From: Branchinecta lynchi
Lineage: Eukaryota > Arthropoda > Branchiopoda > Anostraca > Branchinectidae
Reading direction: 5' to 3'
NCBI GenBank assembly: GCA_023053575.1
Contig: JAKZAP010000014.1
Coordinates: 12,240,938 to 12,304,937, forward strand
DNA: 64,000 nucleotides
The notes below the pieces were generated by a model. That model ran no database searches. It saw nothing but the letters and a program-made list of their open reading frames with translations, and was not told the origin of the DNA. The position numbers and the translations under genes were made by a program. Of the stretch, positions 21,171 through 33,087 are shown one piece after another. The stretch's first letter is position 1. Each line of letters starts with the position of its first letter.

Positions 21171-21500
21171 AAAAATCTCTTAGTAGAATCTAAATAGCTC
21201 AGTGTATTCAACTAAATGATACAAACATAAGTCTGCTTTTCAGGTAAACTTTAACCTTTACAACATCACTTTGATATCCATGTTTTATTGGGTTCTGGGG
21301 TAAATAGATAAGAGGTAAAAGCCAAGAAAAAAGCGTAGCTTGGTCGACAACCAAGGTCATCCAACAGGAAATAATTTATATATAATTTAGGGAAACAAAA
21401 AAACCGTAAAAAACGGTCGAAGTGATCGAACTTTTCCGAAAACAGAAAAGGGCATAAACGAAATAACTTAACACTGTGAGATACGGGACTTCCTAAAAGT
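21171..21500. other. Unassigned
   Basis: No feature recognised. Confidence 0.3.
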
Positions 21501-21876
21501 GTGTTCTCGCCGTTCCCCGAGGACTTCTCGGGGAATCGAAGGGAACGGCGAGAATAGAGGGAGTCACTCCACGCGGAGTCCGCCTAGGAAAACAACGAGA
21601 ACACGGAGAATGCTTCTAAAATGGATTTTGTTCGAAAAAAAGAATGTGCAGTTGACGAAATTACTAGATCCACTTTATTTTGGGATTTGTTTATTCTGAT
21701 TCTTTTTAATTAAGTTTACATTGCACAAACACTGGCAAAAATTGATTCCCCTCCGAATATGAAAGGGAGTCCTTTTTGACGATGGTGATGATAATTAGTG
21801 CATTCCCCGCCCGGGACAAACAAAAACGCGGCTACTCCTTAAGCGGAGACCTCAGGGAACGTCGAGAACACGCCTT
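21501..21876. mobile_element. TIR element (TATTCTCGCCGTTCCCC family), copy 2
   Basis: The ends GTGTTCTCGCCGTTCCCCG and CGTCGAGAACACGCC; the interior is the reverse complement of 16208-16620 with small gaps (CATTCCCCGCCC, ATTGATTCCCCTCCGAAT). Confidence 0.75.
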
Positions 21877-22204
21877 AAGTGAAGGCGTTTGTGAACCTGC
21901 AATTGGCTGGAAAAGGTATCCTAACTTTTTTTTGATCGTATGATTACATTTTTCGCATAGGTGTTTGAAAAAATATTACAGCTTAAAGTCTTCAAACTCT
22001 TATTACAAAAGCGAGTTATGCTTTCTATTGGTTGGTTTTGCATAAAGCGTCATAGCCAATCAAAAGTAGAAAAGACTAATTTTTTCTTTAAAAAAGCACT
22101 TAACATCTTACTTTCACAACTCTGTTAGAAAAATATTATTGAACTAGTTGGCAACATTTCTAACATTAACAGGCTCATATTTGTCATCATACGCCGATAA
22201 GTAT
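21877..22204. other. Unassigned
   Basis: No feature recognised. Confidence 0.3.
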
Positions 22205-22445
22205 CTGTTAACTCGGGAACAGGGGGCAGCAGAGACTAAAATTTCCGACATTAACCCCCCGTGGGGTGGTCCCTTTTTCAGAAAATGTCCAAATTTAAAT
22301 TGGGTGGTCTTTTGCCAGAATCAAAAGGTTCCAAATTTAAATTGGGTGGTCTTTTTGCCAGAATCAAAAGGTCCAAATTTAAATTGGGTGGTCTTTTGCC
22401 AGAATCAAAAGGTCCAAATTTCAATTGGGTGGTCTTTTATGAGAA
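22205..22445 (+). repeat. 42-bp tandem repeat in a dispersed element, copy 1
   Basis: The units start CCAAATTTAAATTGGGTGG at 22289, 22331, 22373 and 22414 (last one CCAAATTTCAATTGGG). A lead-in, GGGAACAGGGGGCAGCAGAGAC, is shared in inverse with 28597-28635. Multiples of 14 codons keep two frames open; not a gene. Confidence 0.75.
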
Positions 22446-22649
22446 TATAAGGGTATAAGCTTAAATTAAACAACATTTTTAGCCAATATGGCCTAATCTC
22501 AGTGATATTTCAACCAAAGGAGCTTAATTAAAGTGGTATTTTAGCCAAGAAATACCAAAAGGTTCACCAAATGGACAGAAAACCTTTTCAATGGGGAATT
22601 GGGTAAGCTAGATACCAATGTACGGTAGACAGTCGAATATATTATTCGT

Positions 22650-23698
22650 TTTTTTAGGATCCCAAAACGCTAAGTGGAGCTACCTATGATATCGCAAAAG
22701 TTGTCGGTCTGTCCGTGTTTTAGCACGATGTCTCGAAGGGGTTGAGATATTTTGATCAAACTTGGCATCAGGACTCTTTAGGTCAAAGTGCAGGTCAAGT
22801 TCGAAGATGGGCTATGTAGCCCGATATTTAGGGGTGGGGGAGGGGTTTGAAATTAAGGAGGAGCAAATAATTTTAAAAGCTAATAAAATAGTCGAATTAG
22901 GGTTAAGGAGACATTTCTTGGAGATTTCTCGCCGTACAAATAGTTCACCCGGAATCCGGCGATAATCGGAAAATTTGTGGAAAGTAAAAGTTTAATCTGA
23001 AGTTGATTAGAGGTTCATTTTAGGGGCAAGGAGACGTGCTGAGCCCGAATATGAAAATTATTTCTAGCCAGACAATTAGTTCGGCCGGAAACCGGCCAAA
23101 ACTGGAGACTTTGTTTAAATAAAAAGTCTTCTTTAAATTTGATAAGATTTTCGATTTGCGGGTAAGAAGACAAGCTGAATTCGTATATGACAATCATTTT
23201 CTCACCGGACATATATATCTCTCGGAATCCGGCTGAAACCGGAAAATTTGTTAAAAGTAGAAGTTTAATCTGAAGATTAAACGAAAAGATCAGAGGTTCG
23301 ATGTAGGGGCAAGGAGACATGCTGAATTCATTTATGAGCTTTAATTTTTTGCCAGAAAAGCAGTTTGTCCGGGATCCGGCCGAAACCAAAAATTGGCCAG
23401 AAGTAAGGATGGAAGGATATACGACGTACTGTAGGCTATAGAGTAAACCATATGCTGAATCTGTATCTGAATATTTGACAGACGAAAAATGGATATCTGA
23501 AAAAAACCGAACTTGGTGAAATTCATCTGGCGTATCCGTTTTGCACTGTCAAATACAAACTTGGTCTTTCTCAATTATTACCATTGGCCTTAATCTGTCC
23601 CTAATTTTAAAAGTAAAAATGTTTAAGAAGTCCGCTCAAGACTTGTCTGGAGCGAATATTAAAATTGTGGGATCCCATCGAAACCTTTGGTCTTGTTT
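22650..23698 (+). repeat. Family B composite repeat, copy B3
   Basis: It starts at TAGGATCCCAAAACGCTAAG, then GATATTTTGATCAAACTTGG and GTAGCCCGATATTTAGGGG. Four or five degenerate monomers follow (AAGGAGACATGCTGAA, CCGGAAAATTTGT). It ends GGGATCCCATCGAAACCTTT near 23670 plus GGTCTTGTTT. This is the clearest full-length structure together with B5. Confidence 0.8.
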
Positions 23699-24543
23699 CC
23701 TAATGATTCTGCCTTTTGAATACACACCATCCAGCATCCACCCACTGAGGTTGGAATGCGGAGTCTGAGAGAAGACAGGCGTTGCATTTCTAGTTCAGTT
23801 ACGAAGAACTCAGGGTTCACCCCCCCCCCCCCCCCCGAGACAGCAATAAAGAAATAAGGCAACGATCGTCCCGAAATCGAAAGAAGCTGAATGGTCAGCT
23901 TGGATTCAAAGTTTATAAACCTCCCAAAAATATGACGTATGGCCTCATTAGTCAAGAATCGTCGACTGACCTCGGCTGGGCAATTTGCACAGAAGAGACG
24001 AAGTGAAGAAGGCTTTGCTCGTAACCACGCTGCCCGGCTGGAAGAAACTGCGAACAAACACCTTGCCCGCGTAGGCCAACCTAGCACCACTGAGCACGCC
24101 AAAAAAAACTCGAGCCAATCGAAGGTTTCCACCGGCACGCAAACAGGTGAAATCGCTCCTGGCTTCAACTCCTGATGCCCTTTACGAAAGAGCAAAATTC
24201 GTGGCAATTCTTGGTTCATCAGCTACTTTCGCTAGGGAGAGCTGCACAGCTTGTAACCTCATACTAGGATACAAGTGAGTAAGTACGTACTTCGCACCTG
24301 GGTCTGGAAGACAAAATATGATTTGAAATGGGTCATTTAATTGTGTTTCAACGAATTAGGTAACACCAAATTCAATACTTAGCTGCATGTTAAGTAATAT
24401 CAAGCAAGAATCACGGTAAGACCAATCAACGGGCCAGTCACAGAAGCATCGATAAACTTTAAAATCCTTCCAAATGAGAGCAATTGAACTGAAGTGGCTT
24501 GACTGCAAATGAAGGCGTGTCAATCAGAATATTAAATGTCATA
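23699..24543. other. Unassigned, contains unrecognised open frames
   Basis: A 186-codon minus frame (23659-24219) is open but crosses a poly-C/G tract and the end of family B, so it is not a credible gene. A 78-codon plus frame at 23939-24175 (KKNSSQSKVSTGTQTGE) has protein-like composition but no motif, no splice signals and no homologue I recognise. Confidence 0.3.
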
Positions 24544-25440
24544 CTATCCATCAATATACCAACTGAAACATAAAGTCAAGCATCTATCCGTTTGTAGGGA
24601 GTGAAATGCGATATGGCTTGATTTAAAGGATGCTTTTATTTTACACCAGGAATCTTTCATCACTAAGACCATGCAAAGTAAAAGCAATGCAGCATCTAAA
24701 GGCAACTTTGGCACAACAAAAGCACTTATGATAGATAGACATGAAAGTTCACATGAGACAGGTCCGACTATTAAAGCACATATGTTCCGTCGACCACTTG
24801 ACGTTAGGACCACACTGATATAGATCAAGAAGATTCCTTACTTAGGCAACTAAACATTCGCTAGCCACCGATGAGTGCGGTCGGGTACCCAAGGTCATGG
24901 TCACTGGTGCTGAAATCTGTAGCATTGTCCATGGTCAAAGTCGACCCTCCGTCGAAAGATGAAGGAGATGCTTCTATTCTGCTTCAGACATTGCCAAAAC
25001 TACCTCTTTATTCTTGGTCATCCTGCTCTACAAGACTGGATACAGCTGTATGGTCTGTGATTATCTGAAGACTGTAGGAGTGCACAAGATCTCAGCACTA
25101 TATGTTCCGTCAACGACCTGTCCTCGCTGTTACTTAGAAGCAAAGATTGTGTGACCATATATGCGTCGCACACCTGACTCTCTTTTATGAAAAGCACTAT
25201 CATATTATAGCCATTTGCAGTCTGTATGCTGGAAAGAAATGAACACGAAAGATTTCCAACACACTTTCTTGTGTCGCAGCCTTCCATGACCAATCTTGAA
25301 CTCGTGGCTTCCCAGACGATACACGGGAAAGTGGTGATGGTATCTAGAAGCTGAGTATAAATCCGTTGCACAACTGTTTCATCGACCGAGTGCAAATTAA
25401 TACTCAACCTCTGCCTTTCTTATACTACACTTAGACTTGA
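24544..25440. other. Unrecognised open frames, possible decayed element
   Basis: A 129-codon minus frame (25018-25407) reads like protein (ITTFPCIVWEATSSRLVMEG, NSEDRSLTEHIVLRSC). About 300 bp leftwards on the same strand NVKWSTEHMC repeats the S-TEH motif, as if a segment were duplicated. A plus frame at 24605-24823 is also open (GTTKALMIDRHESSHETG). No domain is recognised; either strand could be the coding one, or neither. Confidence 0.3.
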
Positions 25441-26344
25441 CATTTCTGGAAGTACTAAATATTCTTAAGTATTGGAACTTGACTCCTGGTTAGGTGCTCT
25501 TATTGGCTCTGGGCCTAAAGTTCCAATGAATGATGATTACTGCATGGGGTTCACCTACTCCTTCTTGCTGACAAGTTAGAGCTTCCATATGTAGATCCTT
25601 TAGAGGAAAATTTTCCATTTGGACTTCAAACTGCATTGGCTGATGATTGAATGGGCGTCACCTATTCCTTCTTGCAGACAATTTGGAGCTTCTATATATT
25701 CCTCATCATTTTCATTGTTTTCAACTTGGACTTTCATTCTTAGTCACACTATGTGATAGCCTACTTTTGCATCCATCGCTGATTAGTGATGGTACTAGTC
25801 CAGGCGGTAATGTTTCTTGATCACTGACTATGCCCTGGAAAGAGCATCCAGTTAGACCCAAATACGTAACTTCAGAAGATAATAAACTTATGCTGCTGTA
25901 TGGTTTTAGAAGTATTTTTATGGTGACAACCTACTCTTGACCTATCAAGCTAATTATGGACTCTTTCTTCTTAATAGCTTCAAGGTACAACTACTTTTAT
26001 GCTGACAAATAAATACAAGCTTGACTATGAAGTAGGTAAATTAGCATCATCCTCTCCTTAAACTAAGAAGTAAGAATTCCCAAGTTCACAAACTCTTGTC
26101 TGTTTGTCTGACATTGTTGATCTCCATTGCCTGTTTTCACGATGCTTATATTTTGACTTGAAGGTGGTGGCTCAAATATTTCTATAAATCTCTTAGTGGT
26201 ACACAAAGTGCAATTCTTTCAGGATTTTATGAAAGCCCTAAATGCGTAAGACAATGTTTTATCATTCTGGAGGAGTAATTTGAGAGATTTGAAGAGTCTC
26301 ATTCATACCTAGATAAGATAGTGCCAGATAGCCCCGGTTTGGGC
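25441..26344. repeat. Spacer with an old about 105-bp duplication
   Basis: TCACCTACTCCTTCTTGCTGACAA (25550s) and TCACCTATTCCTTCTTGCAGACAA (25655s), with following GGAGCTTC, mark a degenerate tandem duplication at 25520-25740. The rest is unassigned. Confidence 0.5.
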
Positions 26345-26715
26345 TTCAGGTAGGCTACTTGACAGACAAATACAAGAAATATTCCCAGTGGATGCCAAAA
26401 CAATTTCACACATTCCTAACTAAAATAAAAATTATCACACAACTGTGGACTCGACAAACTGACAAAAGCTATGTTAACCTTTGCAGATCCTTCAAGCTAG
26501 CTTATGGACTCTTAATGTTTTACATTAAGAGGCTACTTGGCAGACAAATACAAGAAATATTCCCAGTGGATGCCATAATAATTTAACACATTTCTAACTA
26601 AAATAAAAATTATCACACAACTGTGGACTTGACAAACTGACAAAAGCTATGTTAACCTTTGCAGATCCTTCAGGATCTGCAAACCTATCAAGCTAGCTTA
26701 TGGACTCTTAAGTGC
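26345..26715. repeat. Tandem duplication, two units of about 180 bp
   Basis: Units from GGCTACTTGACAGACAAATAC (26352) and GGCTACTTGGCAGACAAATAC (26530) are more than 95 percent identical through CTTTGCAGATCCTTCA. The second unit carries a small inverted insertion (GGATCTGCAAACC). Confidence 0.85.
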
Positions 26716-26889
26716 ATCTACTTTTATACTGACTGAATGTTCACTTTCCTTAGGAGTACATTCTGTTTTTGTTTGTTCTTTTATGCTACGACTACAGCCA
26801 ATTTCCTCTAGCCTAGTAGACAGGCTTATGATGACAAACAGCAGAAATCAAGCTTTAATTCCTTTGCTTTGCCAAGCTCGAATGAAGCA

Positions 26890-27110
26890 TGTGAACTTCA
26901 AGTGCAGGGGCCAGGGCAGTCACACACAAATCCTCATTTTCTTATGGCATGGTGTCCCGGCGTCTAGGCATGTCCCAACGTATGGGCATGATGCTCATAC
27001 TTTGGGGGTATGCCCTGCAGGAATGGCATGATACCCCATGAAAATCTGTTGAATTGAAAATCTGAAGTAGAAATTAGCTGTTCAAACAGATTTTAAGAGG
27101 GTATCATGGC
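26890..27110. repeat. Palindrome-rich foldback sequence
   Basis: ATGATACCCCATGAAAATCTG (27029 onward) pairs with CAGATTTTAAGAGGGTATCAT (27090-27110). The surrounding GGGCATGATGC/GCATCATGCC-type palindromes and GTTGAATTGAAAATCTGAA are shared with 15068-15190. Confidence 0.6.
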
Positions 27111-27733
27111 ATTGCTGCAGGACATGGTGCCCAATCATACAAGCACCATGCCAATACATTGGGGCATACTCACACTTTGGGGCACTACGCCCATTCAAGA
27201 TGTATGTATGAGTGGGCCACAGCCAGTCAATAGCCTGCAATTATAAGAATTAAGGCATACTGATATTCAAATTTCTCCATTGTTATTACTTAACTTTTCT
27301 TTTCGAGACATTCTAGAAACTCTTGACTCACAGCCAACTCACAGCTAATCAGCCTATCAGTTAAGGGACGGGAAAATGGAAGTTGGGCCTTAGACTACTG
27401 TGATACATTACTGCACTTTTTGATAACCATTACTGCTCTCATACTTCCTGGCACCATGCCTGCACTACAAAAAACTGTGCATGCTTGATGCTTTTCCAGA
27501 TTACCTTGTTGTAAATCTAAACGAGGGGTACCTAACCTCGAATTTTCACAACCTCGAACTTGTGCCTAAAAAGGTTAAGAGGAACTGTCACTTGACAGTG
27601 ACAGTTCTTAACTGTCAAGAAAGACACCCTGAATTGCCCTGAATGACCTAGGATAAATTTAGGACTGTGCAGAGCTTGTAGTATTTTCAGGTCAAGTTCG
27701 AGGTTATACAAATTCGAGGTTGAGTACCACTCC
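27111..27733. other. Unassigned
   Basis: GACAGTTCTTAACTGTC and TGTCACTTGACAGTGACA palindromes at 27585-27620; otherwise nothing recognised. Confidence 0.3.
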
Positions 27734-27741
27734 TGTCAGAC

Positions 27742-28065
27742 CAGTCAACCACAAACCCCTGATTTTTGGATACCCTATGCCAAACGCCAGATATGTCTAG
27801 CGTTTGGCATACCCTATGCCTAACGCTGGATACACTATGCCAGGTGCTGAATACTGTAACCCAGTAAAATATTGATGATTTGAGTGAAGCTAAAAAATCA
27901 ACCAATCAGAACTCCTTTCTATTGAGGTAGATCAGGGTTAGGTTACCAACAGGTATCAAGCGTTTGGCATAGGGTATCCAGTGTTAGGCATAGGCTATGC
28001 TAAATGCTAGATATACCCAGCGTTTGGCATAGGCTATCCAAAAATCAGGGATTTGTGGTAGACTG
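27742..28065. mobile_element. hAT-type MITE, copy 2, perfect 8-bp duplication
   Basis: It starts CAGTCAACCACAAACC and ends TTTGTGGTAGACTG. Flanks TGTCAGAC (27734-27741 and 28066-28073) are identical. The same family as 12808-13105, with extra internal CGTTTGGCATA copies. Confidence 0.9.
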
Positions 28066-28440
28066 TGTCAGACTCCTGTAGGCTAGTCCTAACTCAACTT
28101 AGGGGACCCTTAGCCTAATCAAGTTCCTCACTTTGCACATTACAAACAGAAATCATAAGTGATACAGTACCTTCACTCTTCTTTAACATCTGAATCTGTA
28201 TGTAAATGTCATCTGTGGATGAATCGCACACCTTTTGAGGATTTCGAATTCTGGCGCGTTTCTTTTCCTGAAATCCCTAAAATAATAACAGTAAGACCAG
28301 CAGAATCTTAAGAAAAAAATGTTGAAAAAACATGTAAATGACTTTTTCTATCTTTATTTATCATATATAAGCAAAAATTTCTGCAATAAAAATTTAAACA
28401 TCCTTTTTCTATTTATTTTGGGGTGGTCTCCGTTTGCTTA
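28066..28440. other. Unassigned
   Basis: AT-rich, no feature recognised. Confidence 0.3.
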
Positions 28441-28635
28441 CGAAATATCGCCAAATTTTAATTGGGTGGTCAAATTCAGAAAACTAAATGTCCAAATTTA
28501 AATTGGGTGGTCTTTTTACAAAATTTGATTGTCCAAATTTAAATTTGGTGGTGGGTACCCCCCTCCTTGAAAAGGGCCATTTCCGAGGCTAGATGTCAGA
28601 AATTTGAGTCTCTGATGCCCCCTGCTCGGGAATCT
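28441..28635 (-). repeat. 42-bp tandem repeat element, copy 2
   Basis: CCAAATTTAAATTGGGTGG-type units at 28452, 28492 and 28534. The terminus GTCTCTGATGCCCCCTGCTCG (28605-28625) is the inverse of 22212-22240. Confidence 0.7.
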
Positions 28636-28734
28636 AAATGTGGGAATCTCTGTTAAACTTATTTTGTTAGCTCCCTTCTATAAAAGAAAATTCCGTTTTC
28701 TTCTTGTTTGTCGTGCCATCTTTCAAACTGAAAA

Positions 28735-29692
28735 GTGCGCGAATTGTGACTCATCATTATGGATGAGTTCGGCTACATCATTATATGAATTTGTTGAAAA
28801 GGACAAAGGTAGTTCTGGAGTTTTGCCAGAGTAAGTAAATAATTTAATCTCTGTTTTTGTTTTCTTTGTTAGCCTGTCTCAGACCAACTGGATGCTCGTA
28901 AGCTTTTCTTGGTTCAGAGCCAACTGAATGCTCATAAGCTACAATCCTATTTGCATAAGCTTAGTGAAGAAATGATTTCTTAATTCCCTTAATTAATTTC
29001 TTTTGATAATTCTGTGCATAATTTCCGAACTCTGTGTAATATCAATCTAATTTAATACCAATCAGTTTTACTTTCACCTCATATGGAGATTGATCGAGAT
29101 AAGCTTTTCTGCCTTTTTTTTTTTGTGGAAAAGATTTTGTAAAGTAGTTTTGTAAGTCAAGTTTGGATGTCCACATCCAGTTGGTTCGTCCTTGTGATAC
29201 TGTGAATTCCCCATTGTCTTGTCCTGGTCTTGTCTTGGCGTTTTTTAATCCTACTTCATCTTCTGACACTGCATCCCTTCCTGAACCTTTCCCTATCCCA
29301 GCCCTATCCCTCAGCCTCCCATACCATACCAATTCCCAATTTTTGTTGTTGGTGATACTGATATTGGAGAAAATGTTTGTTACTATTTTCCTGATGTGAC
29401 AGTTGAGTGGGAAGAAGCAAAGCTTTTCCTTAAGTAAGTAATTTATTTATGACCCACCATTTTGAAAAGGCAGAGTAAATGAAGAAAATAAACAAAACAC
29501 ACAAACATGCAGAAAAAAGATAGGCTACTTAATTTTTAATCTTCGCTCAGGAAGCAGTGGACGACTTTGTGCGCTGGTTGGGCCCTGTTGTCCATGATTG
29601 TTGAAAGCGATGAGGAAACATCCCAAAGGGTCACACTTGCATCTTGAAATTTTGAATTTCTCTGTCAATGTATGGTTATGACATAATTTCGT
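28735..29692 (+). pseudogene. Coding-like islands with splice signals, unknown protein
   Basis: Three protein-like blocks. One at 28735-28830 (CANCDSSLWMSS, YEFVEKDKGSSGVLPE) ends at GTAAGTAAAT; a 42-nt gap then ends TTTCTTTGTTAG. Another, from about 29312 (PYQFPIFVVGDTDIGEN, YYFPDVTVEWEEAKLFL), ends at GTAAGT near 29431. After CTTCGCTCAG (29541-29550) the frame continues in phase as KKQWTTLCAGWALLS ending LAS-stop near 29650. Joining the last two gives a smooth C-terminus. No domain recognised; a frameshift before 29312 suggests decay. A retroelement or a gene fragment are both possible. Confidence 0.35.
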
Positions 29693-29699
29693 TAAGTGG

Positions 29700-30085
29700 A
29701 GCAGGTGCTTCGCATATTTAAAATAACAAGGTTTCAAATACTGTCAGTTATACTGATGCTCCTTCTAAAAAGAATTTGTGTTGTGCTGCGTTAAGTTGTG
29801 CTCTCTAATTTGTTGTTGACAAGTCTCAAGTTATCAATTTGCCTTATTCTGGCTCAGCATTCAAAGTGGACTAGATTCTGTTAGTCCCCCATTGTCTCAA
29901 AATCAACACAATCAACACTTTTGTGTGTCTATAGACATACTTATAAGTCGGGTCTATAGGGTAATGGGTAACTTACATTTTCTATACTACCAGCAGGGAG
30001 CAGATTCCAGATTTTCTACTCGTAAACCTGAGAGATATTTTACTATGGCTGTCAGATGTGCTGATGGTGAGACATAGGGGGAATA
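29700..30085 (+). pseudogene. Further decayed coding-like stretch
   Basis: One frame from about 29730 reads NKVSNTVSYTDAPSKKNLCC, a stop, FVVDKSQVINLPYSGSAFKVD, a stop; a second frame at 29892-30077 ends GADSRFSTRKPERYF..AVRCADGET. The amino-acid composition is protein-like, but the stops and frame change indicate a dead coding region, probably the same element as 28735-29692. Confidence 0.3.
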
Positions 30086-30378
30086 ATAGAAACTAGTCAG
30101 CTTGGAAGTGGAAGTACTTACTGTGATTTTTTTTTCTTGTTGTTTTATTTGTGCCATGATTTTAACTCGATGTGATTTACTATGATTTTGTTTCCCTTTC
30201 CAAAACCAATTTGACCTCAATCTTTATGCTTATAAGCTTACTGTCATTATTTTCTTGATGAGTTATTTCGAAGATTACTGTGATTGTTTTCTTGATGCCT
30301 TATTTACGAGTTTCCAAAGCGTCCAAAGTTATATGTAATAATTAAAATCCATGGTTTCTTGAATAGCCCAGTTCTTAT

Positions 30379-31919
30379 GTCATTTGCAGCTTTGCTCAAG
30401 TGCCATATACAGATCACTTTTTGGTCTGTTGGTCGATCGGTCTGTCGGTTCACTGTTCTCGAGTTAGGGTACTTCCAGAAAGTTAGGACTGAACTTGGCA
30501 GGCATATAAGGGACCCAACCAAACTAACTTGGAAATAGTCACTTCCCCGATCCGACCACCGAGGGGGGAATGGAGGGATGGAGAATCCGGAATGTTGAGG
30601 CATCTATAACTTTCGAACGGGTTATAGGATCTTAATGAAACTTTACATTAACAATCTCGTGTCTCAGACCTCCCACTTCGAGTCCTGAACGGATCCGATG
30701 AATGTGTGGGGGGGGGGGGGGGGGAAGTTGGAGTGGAGAACCGGAAATATTGTGACACGATTAGACTGGAGCGATTGGGATGAAACTTGGTGGGAAGAAC
30801 AAGCACATGCCCTAGATACATCAGCGACGGAACCGGGCCGTATTCAGACCCTGGGAGGGGGGAAGGGGGGGGGCTAAGACGATGAAAATTGGCTTGACCA
30901 TTTGAGGCTTGAGATGATTGGCTTAAAATAGTCAGTTTCCCAATCTGACCATCGTGGGGAGGGGGGGGGGGTGGAGAATCCGGAGTCTTGAGGCATGTAT
31001 AACTTTCGAAGGGGTGATCGGATCTGAATGAAACTTGATATTTGGAAAAGCCTCGTATCTCAAATTTCCAAGATCAGTTCCGACCAGATCCCAGGAATGT
31101 GGGGTGGGGGTGGTTGGAGGGGAGAACCGGAAATCTTGTGACACCCTTAGAGTGGAGCGATGAAACTTGGTGGGAAGAGCAAGCACAAGCCATAGATACG
31201 TCACAGTACCGGACCAGATTTGGGCACCTTTGGGAGAGTTGTAGGGGGTGTGGGTCCGAAATTCCGGTCACCGCGAGTTAAGGTACTTCCAGATCTGCAA
31301 GGGCGATGAAACTCGACTTTGATCATCAGAGACTTAACAAGATTGGCTTAGAAATTGTCATTTCTCAGATTCGACCATCCCTTGAAGTACTATTAAAGCA
31401 AAATATACTTTTTCATGATCCCCATTAGCCTATGATCGTTTATGCCTCAAGGATTTTGCTAAGAAATGAATTTGTAGCACCCTTAAACTACATATCTTAC
31501 CGAAAAGTAAAAAAAAAAACACTTTTGACCAAAAGATATAATTATATTCGTGATCCCCAAGGACCCATTATCCGTTTTGCCTCAAGGGTTTTTTGATTTC
31601 CTTAAAGTACAAACAATTATTTTGAGCAAAATACACATTTTCATGATTTCGATGAGCTTATCATCATTTGTGCAAGTGTGTTCGTTACGGATGAATGTTC
31701 TAGCGCCCTTAAAGTGAGCATCATCACAGCCAAATGCGTAAATAGAATTGTTTTTAAGAACGATCCATTCTCACGATTTCAAAGGACCCATGATCATTCT
31801 TATCTCAAGGGGTTTGCTTACAAATGAACACAGCTAATGCACGAATTGGCAAATTCCTATTTTCATCCTCTGATACAGCGTTGCAAGTGCTATATGAGCT
31901 TCTAGCTCTTGTCTTCTAA
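30379..31919 (+). repeat. Family A copy, full length
   Basis: It starts TCATTTGCAGCTTTGCTCAAGTGCCATATA with GGTCTGTTGGTCGATCGGTC, followed by ATGAAACTT modules and G tracts (30705, 30860, 30958). A 3' part lacks G tracts but repeats CCTCAAGG-TTTT-GC and CATGATC. It ends GCAAGTGCTATATGAGCTTCTAGCTCTTGT. Open frames here are compositional. Confidence 0.85.
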
Positions 31920-32218
31920 ACTTTTAATGAATAAAATATTAGCTTATAAAGTCATTATTGTTGACTATACATGTATATAAATGGTGATGGTGATAGGGAT
32001 AGGAGAGGAATTTCTGTGAGATTGCTGCAGTAAGAAGCCTTTTCAGAAAACTCACGTTTTTTCAAACGCGGAGGTCAGACGTTTGCATCGGTCAGTCGTT
32101 GATTTTCATCGTCTCTTAACTAATGTATCGCGCAGAAGACTATCCAAATCAGAAGAAGGAAGCTTGTTTTTCATCGGTTCATTATTATGTCTCACGTGTA
32201 CTTCTGGCACGAATTCCC
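31920..32218. other. Unassigned
   Basis: GTGATGGTGATAGGGATAGG simple sequence at 31982; otherwise nothing recognised. Confidence 0.3.
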
Positions 32219-32580
32219 GATGAAACGTTACGTAGCTGCAACCCTTCAGCATGCAACGCTGCCGGCCCTTTGAACCAGTTTTCCGATGAAACGTTATGTA
32301 GCTGCAACCCTTCAGCATGCAACGCTGCCGGCCCTTTGAACCAGTTTTGCGATGAAGCGATATGTAACTGCAACCCTTCAGGATGCAACGCTGCCAGCCC
32401 TTTGAACCAGTTTTCTAAGAAACGCTTTTGCAAATAGAAACGCTTTCTCCTGCAACATATTCTTGTGCAGTACGTTTTCTCTTGAAACGGATTCGCTAAA
32501 ACGGTTTATAGGAGAAACGCTTTACTAGAAAACTGGCAAATTCTGAAAACTGGTTCACAGGGCCGGCAGCGTTGCATATA
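32219..32580. repeat. 65-bp tandem repeats inside a foldback
   Basis: Units start at 32219, 32284 and 32350 with CGATGAAACGTTA and carry GCAACGCTGCCGGCCCTTTG. The unit end is inverted at 32545-32580 (GGGCCGGCAGCGTTGC), giving a foldback of about 360 bp. GAAACG-rich spacer lies between. Confidence 0.75.
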
Positions 32581-32978
32581 TAAAAAACGTTGCGTTTTAC
32601 TTTAGAGTGATATGACAGAATAAGCGACTTAGACCCCTGAGGCTTTCGATCGAAACCCTATCGAGATTTTTCGCGATCTCGAGAAGTAGACCCGGACTCA
32701 TAAAATCTTTTGAGTTCGGATATGGGGTCAACATCTTAAAACAGCTCACAAACACCAAATTATATTAAAACTGAGTGCCGCAGGCAAAAATTAAAAAAAA
32801 TCAGCCTGTTTTCTGCTAAAATACAAAGGTTTTGGTTCAGAATTTACGCTTCAGAAGTTACGCTTTGGTAAATGCCCTTTACTTCAGCATGTCAAACAAG
32901 GAATACAGACCAAAAAGCCTCTGATTTTGGTCCCCTTTCAAATCCAGGGGGGGGGGGGGGGCATGGCCCCTGCCCCTT

Positions 32979-33009
<31 letters not shown>

Positions 33010-33087
33010 CCCCCAAATGGCGCCACTGAATTTATACTACTTTCGGTCTCTAAAACCACAATAATGAATTTTCTTCTTTTTTTTCAG
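32581..33087. other. Intron or upstream sequence with G and C homopolymers
   Basis: A 19-G run (32948) and a 29-C run (about 32979-33007) face each other around CATGGCCCCTGCCCC. The stretch ends in the pyrimidine-rich acceptor TTCTTCTTTTTTTTCAG before the exon at 33088. Confidence 0.5.

Noticed and set aside
22289..22440. Possible CRISPR-like regular repeats
   Set aside because: Units are contiguous 42-bp tandems with no unique spacers, in a eukaryotic sequence. The same holds for 14951-15067 and 62341-63170.
23659..24219. 186-codon minus-strand frame
   Set aside because: It crosses the family B terminus and a poly-C tract and has no domain; open by chance plus composition.
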